Below are positions 28,551-36,962 of a DNA stretch of 64,000 bases, piece after piece. The stretch spans positions 1 through 64,000 of the forward strand of contig JABURQ010000035.1 of assembly GCA_014762625.1 (NCBI GenBank), given 5' to 3'. The DNA is from Planctomycetaceae bacterium (GTDB lineage: Bacteria > Planctomycetota > Planctomycetia > Planctomycetales > Planctomycetaceae). Both the position numbers and the translations under genes were made by a program. Each line of letters begins with the position of its first letter. Positions within the stretch are counted from its first letter, which is position 1. The notes under the pieces are model-generated. The model ran no database searches and was not told where the DNA came from. It was given only the letters and a program-made list of their open reading frames with translations.

Positions 28551-29225
28551 TCAAGTACGGTCGGAAATATCATCCGAGGCATAATATTCGAAGAAGTGCT
28601 TGCCGATGTCGTAACTCAGACGGAACAGATACTCCTTCTTGAACTGTTCCAGAGACGATTCCTGCGACGAGCGCGGCACGGTGAGCGGATATTTGGAGGA
28701 GATTTCCTTGGAGTAGATGATCTCCGCTTCGTCGTCGGCCGCCATATCCCAGACATTCACTTCGCAACGTGAATTGCCGCGATAGAGTGTGTGGGAGTTC
28801 TGCTCGTACAGCGAGTAATCGGTCATATCGACGTGAATGACGTAAGTGACGTCGAAGTATTCGCCAATTTCCGATGCGGATGCCCAATCCGGATTTTTGT
28901 CGAGCCAGGCTCGCACCTGATCCGGGTAAATCACTTTGATTTTCTTCTGAGCCAACTGCATCGTGATCGCTTCGGCGACCAGATTATCAATTTCGTCGTA
29001 ACTCCATTTGAGAGAAGGCGGGGCAGTACAAACGACCGCCACGGTCACGCCGTAATCTTTCATATCCTTGCCGGTCTGAGCGGCAAAGTCAGGCTCGATG
29101 CTCGGCGGTCCCCCGATCATGTATCCGAGAATGACGCCGTAATTGCACCCGGTCAGCAGCAGGCAGGGCACAAGCGCCAGAATCAGGAGACAGAATTTCT
29201 GAGCCGTCTGATGTTTGAGGGACAT
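28551..29225 (-). CDS. Hypothetical lipoprotein, paralogue 1
   Basis: A 224-residue lipoprotein with a clear signal and lipobox LLTGC (about residues 23-27). The mature part resembles the next gene upstream in length, order and short motifs: YxxDQVRAWLDKNP versus NKVANWLDDNG, then YVIHVDMTDYSL versus YIIHLDIDSMTL, and a late YRGNSRCEVNVW versus YEGRVSGTIYGY. The family is unknown to me. It is the second gene of a tandem pair separated by 48 bp and followed by a terminator. Confidence 0.75.
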   Translation of the reverse strand: MSLKHQTAQKFCLLILALVPCLLLTGCNYGVILGYMIGGPPSIEPDFAAQTGKDMKDYGVTVAVVCTAPPSLKWSYDEIDNLVAEAITMQLAQKKIKVIYPDQVRAWLDKNPDWASASEIGEYFDVTYVIHVDMTDYSLYEQNSHTLYRGNSRCEVNVWDMAADDEAEIIYSKEISSKYPLTVPRSSQESSLEQFKKEYLFRLSYDIGKHFFEYYASDDISDRT

Positions 29226-29273
29226 GTCAGCATCCTTGCTCGATGTCTTGAGGAGTAAAGTTTCTGCAATAAA

Positions 29274-29951
29274 TCAATAAAACTCGTCACTGGGACGGTG
29301 ATTGTATAACTGTTGGGCCATCGCCCGGCAGATATGTTCCATCAGCTCGCTATGAAATTCTTCCCGGCTGAGTCGATCCGCCAGTTGCGGATAACCGTCC
29401 GGGTATTTTCGCGTGAAGTTCTGATTGAAGATCCGATGGGCGGTTTTTTCCTTTCGCCCCTGGCGGACTTCGTAGCCGTAGATGGTGCCGGAAACACGCC
29501 CTTCGTACATATCGGGGCTGTTGGGCTCCTGGAGAGTCATGCTGTCGATATCGAGGTGAATGATGTACTCCGTCTCGAAAGCATTCGCCAACTCATCCAC
29601 ATCGGACCAATAACCGCCGTTATCATCCAACCAGTTGGCCACTTTGTTGTAGCTGACGACATTCACACCATTCGCTTTGAGATTTCGGGAGACTTGCTCG
29701 ATCATCTCGATCGTGGTGGACGGGAATTCGCTCTGAATCGTTTGCGGCGTTGAAGCCACGATCACCACACGATGTTCACCCTTCGTGAGATCCACGCTGG
29801 CGGCATGTGAAAAGGGAGCCGTCATCACGGGGTCACCAAACAGGGATTTACCCGCCATCACAAACAGCGAGCAACCGGTCGTCGAGCAGAGAAAAGCCGT
29901 CGCCAACAGGCTACAGAGGAATTGTGAGAATATCCGTGAGTTCAATGTCAT
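29274..29951 (-). CDS. Hypothetical lipoprotein, paralogue 2
   Basis: A 225-residue lipoprotein with a signal peptide and lipobox STTGC (about 23-27). It is a diverged paralogue of the gene downstream, sharing the WLD-N and Y-I-I-H-D core. Such pairs may come from a local duplication. There is no enzyme motif. It is the first gene of the pair, and 73 bp separate it from the DUF2752 gene, so the three may share a promoter. Confidence 0.75.
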   Translation of the reverse strand: MTLNSRIFSQFLCSLLATAFLCSTTGCSLFVMAGKSLFGDPVMTAPFSHAASVDLTKGEHRVVIVASTPQTIQSEFPSTTIEMIEQVSRNLKANGVNVVSYNKVANWLDDNGGYWSDVDELANAFETEYIIHLDIDSMTLQEPNSPDMYEGRVSGTIYGYEVRQGRKEKTAHRIFNQNFTRKYPDGYPQLADRLSREEFHSELMEHICRAMAQQLYNHRPSDEFY

Positions 29952-30024
29952 GATCCAGCCTCAATCGAAATCGATGAGGTTCGAGGAAGTTGTTGATGAT
30001 TGGAATGCTGTGAGACGGAACGTC

Positions 30025-30498
30025 TCAGGATGGGAGGAAATTCCGCCAACCCCATTCGAGGAACATCAAGATCAACCAACCCGGCAGCAGGCAGGCGATG
30101 ATGGTGTCGATCCGTCGAAACAGCCAGATACGGCCGAGGGTCACGGAAACCATACTCCAGGGAAGAAACAGCAAACATCCGCATGCGAGTAAAAACCCGG
30201 AGGTATTCACTCGGGCGGACGACGCCCATTCTCCTCTGACGAAATGGCTGAAACTGGTTGTCATCCCACAAGTGGGACAGGGAATTCGGGTCAGTGAAAG
30301 GATGGAACAGGGTGGAAGGCCGAGTTGCCGATGTGTTCCATGACCCGTTGAAGAGGGAGTCAGAGACGACGCCACTCCAAAACCGGCCAGCACCAGCAGG
30401 GCCATCACCGCCAAAACTCCCCGCGAGACGGGACGTAATGACGGTCCGAGCATTGAGTGATCTCGCAACTCGGGGTGTTGGTCGGGATTGATAGTCAT
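30025..30498 (-). CDS. DUF2752 membrane protein
   Basis: A 157-residue protein with three hydrophobic segments (about 27-47, 95-115, 130-150) and the family signature CPTCGMTTSF (about 75-84) after ILSLTRIP. DUF2752 proteins are small inner-membrane proteins of unknown function, frequent in planctomycetes and Bacteroidota. It runs the same way as the lipoprotein pair downstream. Confidence 0.88.
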   Translation of the reverse strand: MTINPDQHPELRDHSMLGPSLRPVSRGVLAVMALLVLAGFGVASSLTPSSTGHGTHRQLGLPPCSILSLTRIPCPTCGMTTSFSHFVRGEWASSARVNTSGFLLACGCLLFLPWSMVSVTLGRIWLFRRIDTIIACLLPGWLILMFLEWGWRNFLPS

Positions 30499-30675
30499 TT
30501 CACAAGTTTACTGCAAGCGGGACTGGTCTGTGGAGAGTTTCCTGACCGTGCTGGCCTCGGGCGACAGCGTCGCCAATGGCGAAAAACCTTGCGAAACCGG
30601 CGTTTACAACAATCTTTGCGGCGGAAGAGATTTTTCCCGTGCTTCACCGAAGTCCGCTTTCGTCACTCAAAATCA

Positions 30676-31854
30676 TCACGCGGGTTTGAACGTTTTACAA
30701 AACTGATAGTACACCTCCGCCGCCTGTTCGAGTTGTTGAATGTCAATCCATTCATCTTTGGTATGGGCCTGCGCGATATTCCCCGGTCCGAACACAACGG
30801 AAGGAATCCCGATTCTCGCGGTACGTGAAGCATGCGTCCCAAACGCCACGCCGATGCTCTCGCGATCTCCCGCGACCGATTCGATACAGCGCATCAACTG
30901 AGCGGCCAGAGGACCGTTCTCATCATCGGGCAACGGCGCACTCGTCAACCAGGGAGGGTGATGAATCACCTCGAATGGGAGCGATTTGAGTTCTTCGATG
31001 ACGGCGGCTTGAGCTTCTTCGGCGGTCTCTCCGGGAATCAATCGACGATCCACCTCGATCCAGCACGAATCGGGAACGATATTGACGCTCGATCCTCCCC
31101 CGATTCGACCAACGCTGAGCGTAGACGGTCCGCATTTTGGATGCGCCGGTTTTTGCGTCGGTAAGGACTCCGCATACGCTTCCAGACGCGTCACGACATG
31201 TCCCATGCGATAGATCGCGTTTTCTCCCAATTCAGGCGTTGATGAATGACACGCCGTCCCCGATGTTTCAATCTTCCACCGAACCACTCCGCGATGCGTG
31301 ACGATGATGTCGAGTTCGGTCGGCTCGGCGATGATCGCCGCGACCGGACGTTCGCCGGGAAGTTCCCCCGCTGCGAGCGACTCCGTCAGCCTGTTGATGC
31401 CGGTGGTGGTCGCTTCCTCATCGACCGTGCAGGACATCATCACGGACGGCCCATCGGTCGGCGACTCCCTTACGATCCGGGCAAACGCCGACAACATCGC
31501 CGCCATACCTCCCTTCACATCGCACGCCCCGCGACCGTACATTCTGCCGTTTTCGATCGTAGGCAGAAAAGGCTCCACCGTCATCCCCGCGACGGGAACG
31601 GTATCCTGATGCGCATCGAGAAGGACGATCTCGGCGTCGGGCCGTTGCGGATTCGTCCATAACAATATGACATTCGACTGCTGGTCGCTGACGGTTTGAA
31701 GAATCGGGTCGATGCCGAGTTCCCGACTCCAGTCGCACAAAAACTGCGTCACCCGATGTTCGAGACAGATCGCCGGATCGACGTCGCCTCCCATCGGATT
31801 GACGGACGGCAGAGAAATCAGCTTTTCCAGGAGTTCGATGGGAGAGTTTAACAT
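30676..31854 (-). CDS. M20 family peptidase (ArgE/DapE type)
   Basis: A 392-residue zinc hydrolase. It has the metal motifs LDAHQDTVPV (His and Asp), GRGACDVKGGMAAM with the bridging Asp, the catalytic DEEATT, and a C-terminal HTKDEWI. The dimerisation domain lies at about 180-290. Members remove N-acetyl or N-succinyl groups from amino acids (ornithine, diaminopimelate) or cleave small peptides; the exact substrate is not clear. It is transcribed away from the NuoLMN-like operon that starts at 32074. Confidence 0.88.
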   Translation of the reverse strand: MLNSPIELLEKLISLPSVNPMGGDVDPAICLEHRVTQFLCDWSRELGIDPILQTVSDQQSNVILLWTNPQRPDAEIVLLDAHQDTVPVAGMTVEPFLPTIENGRMYGRGACDVKGGMAAMLSAFARIVRESPTDGPSVMMSCTVDEEATTTGINRLTESLAAGELPGERPVAAIIAEPTELDIIVTHRGVVRWKIETSGTACHSSTPELGENAIYRMGHVVTRLEAYAESLPTQKPAHPKCGPSTLSVGRIGGGSSVNIVPDSCWIEVDRRLIPGETAEEAQAAVIEELKSLPFEVIHHPPWLTSAPLPDDENGPLAAQLMRCIESVAGDRESIGVAFGTHASRTARIGIPSVVFGPGNIAQAHTKDEWIDIQQLEQAAEVYYQFCKTFKPA

Positions 31855-31970
31855 ATCACCTTTTTCAGAGAGTCATCACGTTCGAAAAGTCTGGTACGAG
31901 TCTGCCCAACCCTTTCGCGGAACACAAGAGGGAGTCTTGCTTGCGTGGCGAGGTTGTCGTACTCTCAAAT

Positions 31971-32030
31971 GGCAGCGTGTTGAGAAACAGACTTGTCCGC
32001 GAGAATGCGAGTTTTTCAACGGGCTGCTAG
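31971..32030 (+). repeat. Dispersed inverted-repeat element, copy B (minimal)
   Basis: About 60 bp beginning GGCAGCGTGTTGAGAAAC and ending TTTTTCAACGGGCTGCTAG, so only the two ends of the 166-bp copies remain. It lies just upstream of the ATG at 32074. The open frame to its left runs through it, which makes a false N-terminal extension. Confidence 0.75.
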
Positions 32031-32073
32031 CCTATTCAAGGACGATTCTTCTTCCAGATCCGGTACCAAACTC

Positions 32074-33729
32074 ATGGCTGCAATTCCTGGTTGGCTGTTG
32101 CCAGTCCTGCTCTGCGGCACTTTTGGGGGGCCGATCCTGGCGACGTGGAAACCTGACCGGGAAGATTCGCACTGGCGGTGGGGGATCGGCGGGATGTTGA
32201 CTCTGCTGACTCTCGGAGTTGTGATCGATGGGGGAGCTTCCTGGTATGGCCCCCCCCTGTTTCGACTCGATTCCTTTCACGAAATTCGGCTGTATCTCGA
32301 TCTCTCGCTGTTCGGATTAGCGCTGCTCTGGGCGATCTGGTGGTTTCAAATTCACTCCTTACTCGTAGAGGAGAGGTCTCAAAACCGATTCGCGATTCCT
32401 CTCCTGATTTTACTGATCCTCAGCCGCGATCTCTGGCTGAGTCTCGCGGCGTTGATCGGATTCACGCTGATTCAGGAATCATGGAAGGCGCAGAGGCGAG
32501 ATGACTCTTTACGGACGAGAGTTCTTCGCGGCTCTCACAGGTGTGGAGTCCTGCTGCTGTTGCTGTCGATGGCGATTCTCGGCTTTGATTTCGAGTTTTC
32601 AAACTATGCGCATCTGGCGGAGGAAGTTCGCGTCTGGGACCAATTTTCCTCCGTCCAACAAGCCGACTTGCGACTGGCGGCGCTGCTGGCTTCTGTGGGA
32701 GTGTTGTTGATGGCCGGAGTCTTTCCCGTCTCCTCTCTTTGGATCGACCGGGAAACGACCTCCTCGACGGATCTCCTCGGGATCATGGCGGCGGTGGTGT
32801 TTGCCGATCGTCTGTTGCCGCTGTTCACCGCTACTCAGATGACGTCTCTTTTCTTGATGCTTCTGCTCTGGACCGTCGCCTCAGCGATGGTGGTCAGTCT
32901 GGCAATCTCCAGCCGAATCAAGAGACGGCAGGGGATCGCACTCGCGTTATTGATGCTTGGCTTCCTGGCACTCTATACCTCGGAGGGAGGGGACTCTTTC
33001 ACAACCTTGAGATACCTGGGGATCGAACAATGCCTTTTGAGTCTGGTCTTATGGCGACGCTGGCAGCGACCTGCCTCGTCCGACCGATTTGATTCCTGGC
33101 TGCAAATCGCACTGACCGGCTGGTTGATTCTGGATCTCTCAGGCTGGGCCACCGCGATTCAGGATGCCGTCAACACATTCGGACCTTTTTCGTCTCTGGT
33201 TCCGGCACTGATCTCGACGGGGCTCGCCTACAGTACCTCACACGTGTTTCGCGAACACAGGGAAACGATCTCTCCAAAGAATGGCAAATCCGCCGCGCAG
33301 CTTGACTGGATCGTCGTCGTGGCGATCATCTTTACGATACGCTTCTCATTGTGGAAAGCGGGCCTGAACTGGTTCGTTCTGCCCTCCTGGGAAGTTGTCT
33401 TGGGAGCAGCAATCGGGGCAAGCTTGGCCTGGGCTCTCCTGAAACGGCTATCAGAATCCCGCCAGCCGGGACGTCTCTCCCACACATTCCAACAACTGGC
33501 GGAATCTCACTTCCACACGCTCGACCTCTGGGACGGCTTAATGCAGATTCCCGCTGCCTGTCTCGGAGCACTCCTCAATTTCATCGAAGTGTGGCAATTC
33601 CGCCGACAACGTGGAACCGGACGTTGGGAGGAGGACGACGACTCGCAAATATCTTTCAGGTGGGAACTCGCATTAGGCGGAGCGAGTTTGCTCGTGCTGT
33701 CCGGACTGTTTCTCTGGATGAAAGGTTGA
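32074..33729 (+). CDS. NuoL-like membrane protein (degenerate complex I antiporter subunit)
   Basis: A 551-residue protein of mostly hydrophobic segments (about 14-15). Two features suggest the NuoL/Mrp antiporter family. The first is a segment reading LLASVGVLLMAGVFP (cf. the antiporter TM7/8 loop). The second is a C-terminal stretch around HTLDLWDGLMQIPAACLG. The TM5 glutamate typical of these subunits is not found (aligned position is Ile in my hand alignment). It is the first of three co-directional genes with 7-bp and overlapping spacing. The ATG at 32074 is chosen because the longer frame runs through the dispersed repeat. It may form a proton or ion channel with the next two proteins, but this is inference. 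Confidence 0.6.
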   Translation: MAAIPGWLLPVLLCGTFGGPILATWKPDREDSHWRWGIGGMLTLLTLGVVIDGGASWYGPPLFRLDSFHEIRLYLDLSLFGLALLWAIWWFQIHSLLVEERSQNRFAIPLLILLILSRDLWLSLAALIGFTLIQESWKAQRRDDSLRTRVLRGSHRCGVLLLLLSMAILGFDFEFSNYAHLAEEVRVWDQFSSVQQADLRLAALLASVGVLLMAGVFPVSSLWIDRETTSSTDLLGIMAAVVFADRLLPLFTATQMTSLFLMLLLWTVASAMVVSLAISSRIKRRQGIALALLMLGFLALYTSEGGDSFTTLRYLGIEQCLLSLVLWRRWQRPASSDRFDSWLQIALTGWLILDLSGWATAIQDAVNTFGPFSSLVPALISTGLAYSTSHVFREHRETISPKNGKSAAQLDWIVVVAIIFTIRFSLWKAGLNWFVLPSWEVVLGAAIGASLAWALLKRLSESRQPGRLSHTFQQLAESHFHTLDLWDGLMQIPAACLGALLNFIEVWQFRRQRGTGRWEEDDDSQISFRWELALGGASLLVLSGLFLWMKG

Positions 33730-33736
33730 TCCGGAG

Positions 33737-35530
33737 ATGTCTGTACTGATCAGTCTGTTTCAACAACTCCCGATGTTGCTGATGGCGGTCCCGCTATGCG
33801 GAATAACGAGTGTGTGCCTGGCGACTCGCTGGGGAGACCGGTTGATTCGTCGCAGCTTTCTGGTCAACGGAGTATTATCGCTCGTCTGCGTGCTGTTGAT
33901 GGTACTGTTTTTCACCCAGGGCCCGAAACGAACCGGCTTATCATCGTCGGAAAGTTTTCAGCAGGTTAATCTGCTACTAACTGATGTCGAAGCGAAAGCC
34001 GGTTACCGATTCGGAGTCGACGGCTGCACGTTGTGGCTGGTCGTGCTGACGGCGGCCTTCCCGTTAGCGGCGGGATGGGAGAATTCGCTCTCTCGAGACC
34101 GATCGAACATCAATTCCCAGCGAGTTTCGCCTCCTCTCAACGGAAAAATCACAATCGGGCTGCTGGGACTGCAATTCGGTGTGCTGGCGTTTCTGCTCTC
34201 ACTCGATCGCCGCGTCCAGATCGTGATGCTACTGTTATTGGCGTTCGTCGTTCATTACCTGCTGGCGGTTACCGTTTCTGCTCCTTGTCGCCGTTTGCTC
34301 ATCCGTCGCCTGAGACAGATGTTATTGAGCGACTTCCTGATCATCGCCGGATTTCTCTGCGCGACAACTCCTCTCCTCCGTCATACGAATATCGGAAACG
34401 ATCCTGCAGAACTGTTCGACGTGATTCGGATGCTTGCCGAAATCGAAGAACGCCGTTTTGAAGACATCACATCCTACGAACGCCTGATGCAATCGAGGAC
34501 CCCTTCGATGTGTGTGATGCTGTTGGGGTGTGTCTTGCGATTCGGAACATTTCCCTATACCACCGAGAGCCGAAAGATCTGGCGCGAGACCTCTCCGCTG
34601 GTGAGGGGAGTCTGGATGTTGTATGGACCTGTGATCGGCCTGTCGGTCATCTGGCGGGAACTTCAGTTATTCCCCGAGTTCGGCTTTCAACTCTTTGCAG
34701 TTATCAGCTATTTCGGGGTCGTTGGATTGGTATGGCTCTCCATACAGTCCCTTTTACAGCCGTCCCCGGACGACGATTCTCTCTCGATGGTCTTTTATTC
34801 GACTCTACTTGTCATGGTTTCCGGCGGCTCGAATACCACATCCCTCGCCGGAGCGTTGTTGATTTTGACGGCGTTAGTGGGACGCGCTGTGTGGCCTCAC
34901 TCCCAGGACACCCCACAGGATTCTTTCGTGGGACTGATCGGGTGGGCGACTCGTTTTCTGCTGACCGCCGGATCGACGTTGGCCGTTCTTGGGCTCTGGC
35001 AATCGTCGGGGCGCGGGGCGAGAGAATTGGGACTGGCCTTCTTCACCGGTCTATCTCTGGTGTTGATGGCGACCAGGCTCCGTGAAGGCAAGCCGGAGAC
35101 TTCTCGTACTCTCCACCTGGTGAGTGTGCCATCAGCGATTGGAAGATCCACATCAGGAGAACAACCGGTCTGGAACCTGTCCCCCGTTTCGGTTCCGGAA
35201 GCCGAACGATCCGCTCGAGTTCGGACGATCGCCGCGATCGTTCTGACGCTGCTGTTGTTGTTGATGCCTCAGTGGATCTGGCAACAGGTTCGCTGGGACT
35301 TTCAGAAACTGGAATTTCCTCAATCCGCGAACGGGTTCTCAGAGTTTGTCTTCGAATTCGCTTTTCGAGGCGAGAATGAGCAAACTGTTACCCGATTGAG
35401 GCGGTCGAAACAGTCGAATCCCCCAGATTCGACGATGCAGACCAACGAAAAGCGGGTGACTGGCTTGCCATTCGTAGCCAAAATGGAATTTGAAGACAGG
35501 CTCTTCGGTCAGGAGGAGACTCAGCCATGA
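33737..35530 (+). CDS. NuoM-like membrane protein (degenerate complex I antiporter subunit)
   Basis: A 597-residue, multi-spanning protein. The N-terminal half holds the strongest family sign: YRFGVDGCTLWLVVLTAAF (about 91-110), which matches the GVDGLSLxLVLLT block of NuoM/NuoL. A later block, LGCVLRFGTFPYTTESRKIW, resembles the GxxxKxGxxPFHxWLP loop. In the aligned TM5 the usual FWE is replaced by hydrophobic residues. It overlaps the next gene by 4 bp and follows the previous one by 7 bp. An acidic/charged C-terminal tail (about 555-597) lies outside the membrane. It is either a non-enzymatic relative or a modified ion channel subunit. Confidence 0.65.
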   Translation: MSVLISLFQQLPMLLMAVPLCGITSVCLATRWGDRLIRRSFLVNGVLSLVCVLLMVLFFTQGPKRTGLSSSESFQQVNLLLTDVEAKAGYRFGVDGCTLWLVVLTAAFPLAAGWENSLSRDRSNINSQRVSPPLNGKITIGLLGLQFGVLAFLLSLDRRVQIVMLLLLAFVVHYLLAVTVSAPCRRLLIRRLRQMLLSDFLIIAGFLCATTPLLRHTNIGNDPAELFDVIRMLAEIEERRFEDITSYERLMQSRTPSMCVMLLGCVLRFGTFPYTTESRKIWRETSPLVRGVWMLYGPVIGLSVIWRELQLFPEFGFQLFAVISYFGVVGLVWLSIQSLLQPSPDDDSLSMVFYSTLLVMVSGGSNTTSLAGALLILTALVGRAVWPHSQDTPQDSFVGLIGWATRFLLTAGSTLAVLGLWQSSGRGARELGLAFFTGLSLVLMATRLREGKPETSRTLHLVSVPSAIGRSTSGEQPVWNLSPVSVPEAERSARVRTIAAIVLTLLLLLMPQWIWQQVRWDFQKLEFPQSANGFSEFVFEFAFRGENEQTVTRLRRSKQSNPPDSTMQTNEKRVTGLPFVAKMEFEDRLFGQEETQP

Positions 35531-36936
35531 TCGAATCGAGCCTCATTTTGACATTGTTACTGAACTTTTTCCTCACGGGATGCCTCTGTTCTCTCCTGAT
35601 CCGAAGCTCGAAGTGGGCTGAGATCACGCGCCCTTTCACACAAGCCTCTCTCATTTTTGGACTAGGGACCTGGTTTCTTTATCGCCACGAACTCGTCGAC
35701 CTGGAGATCGATCTGTTCGCGATCAAATTGGTCCCGTGGCTGATTATGATGCAGCTCGGGATGAGTCTGCTGATGAGAAAGCAGTCGGACGGCACCTACT
35801 CGCTTCATCCGGGAGTGATTTTGTTTTCCACGTTCAGCTTATGTGGATTGTGTCTTTCGGATCATCTCGGGTTCCTGTTCCTGTTTGGAGAAGCTCTCGC
35901 CGTCAGTTTGTGGCTGATCGCCGCGAAAGATCAACGACGCAAGACCATATTCCGGACGCTGGTGACCTCTGTGCTGATCGGACTGGGAACAAATCTGACC
36001 CTTTCGGAAATCCAGGTCGATTTGACCGCTCCCACGTCGCTTTCCAACGCCTCTGACCAGAGCGAAATTGCTCGCTTTGCGGAACAGGATCCAGAGCTGG
36101 GACCGCGCTGCCGAGTCGGTTTGTTGTGCTTTATGCTGGGGATCTCCTGGCGGGTGGGATTCTTCCCGTTTCCACGCGATCGGGCAGGCGAAGATTCCAT
36201 CGTCTGGTTTCAGAGAGACGTTTCCCTGTTATCGGCGAGCGTCTTGGTCCCGCTGATATTTCTTCCCCGGCTGGAGGGAGGGGAACAGCTCGGACAAATG
36301 CTGATTTTTACCTTTGCCGTTCCGACGATGATTCGGGAAACGCTCCAGTGCGGCTGGCGCGATAGTTTGTTTGAGCGGATCCAATGCTGGTTCGTCGCGT
36401 CGGCGATCCTGATGTGGATGGGCATTTCGCAGGAGCTGTTCAATCTCGATCGCGGAGAACAATGGGGGCTCTGGCTGCCGATGGGACGCGAGATGGTTCG
36501 CTTGGAACTACTGAGTAGCCTGGCGGGGTTCCTGCTGGCTGTGGGCATTCTGCGTGAACTGAGCCATTCCCGAGTCCCCTGCCCTACGAGAGAGGACCTA
36601 TCCGGTTTGCTGTGGACTCATCCGCTTCCCGCCGCGCTTCTCAGTCTTGCGTTATTGAGTTGGGTGGGACTTCCCGGACTGGCGGGATTCCAACCGCGGT
36701 TTGGAGTTCTGGCGGGAGCGTTTGAGATCGCCGGTCTGGAACTGGATGTTTCGACAGGCTACGCTCTCGTCGGCGTCATCATGACGGTCTGTCAGATGAT
36801 CCTGTTTTTTCTGGTCCTGCTGACCGTGCAATCTCTCTCGGAGTCGCCAGCCTGGCATCGACACACTCGCGGCAAGCTGACGTGGCGTCTCTGCGTGTTT
36901 GCGTTGTTGCTGCTGGGTCTCTTCCTGAGCCTGTGA
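35527..36936 (+). CDS. NuoN-like membrane protein (complex I antiporter subunit relative)
   Basis: A 469-residue protein with about 12 hydrophobic segments. The block LFLFGEALAVSLWLIAAKD (E122) keeps the TM5 glutamate and its neighbourhood as in NuoN/NuoM, where FWE is typical. LLCFMLGISWRVGFFPFPRD resembles the proton-channel loop near TM7-8, and GLPGLAGFQPRFGVL near the C-terminus resembles the SLAGIPPLAGF motif of NuoN. The gene starts inside the previous one (ATGA overlap). It retains more key residues than the two upstream proteins, so it may be the ion-conducting part. Confidence 0.68.
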   Translation: MIESSLILTLLLNFFLTGCLCSLLIRSSKWAEITRPFTQASLIFGLGTWFLYRHELVDLEIDLFAIKLVPWLIMMQLGMSLLMRKQSDGTYSLHPGVILFSTFSLCGLCLSDHLGFLFLFGEALAVSLWLIAAKDQRRKTIFRTLVTSVLIGLGTNLTLSEIQVDLTAPTSLSNASDQSEIARFAEQDPELGPRCRVGLLCFMLGISWRVGFFPFPRDRAGEDSIVWFQRDVSLLSASVLVPLIFLPRLEGGEQLGQMLIFTFAVPTMIRETLQCGWRDSLFERIQCWFVASAILMWMGISQELFNLDRGEQWGLWLPMGREMVRLELLSSLAGFLLAVGILRELSHSRVPCPTREDLSGLLWTHPLPAALLSLALLSWVGLPGLAGFQPRFGVLAGAFEIAGLELDVSTGYALVGVIMTVCQMILFFLVLLTVQSLSESPAWHRHTRGKLTWRLCVFALLLLGLFLSL

Positions 36937-36962
36937 CAATCTGTCAAACGACCCGCAAAACT

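Noticed and set aside
31993-32073. N-terminal extension of the NuoL-like gene
   Set aside because: It is encoded by the dispersed repeat copy B; the ATG at 32074 fits a membrane protein start better.
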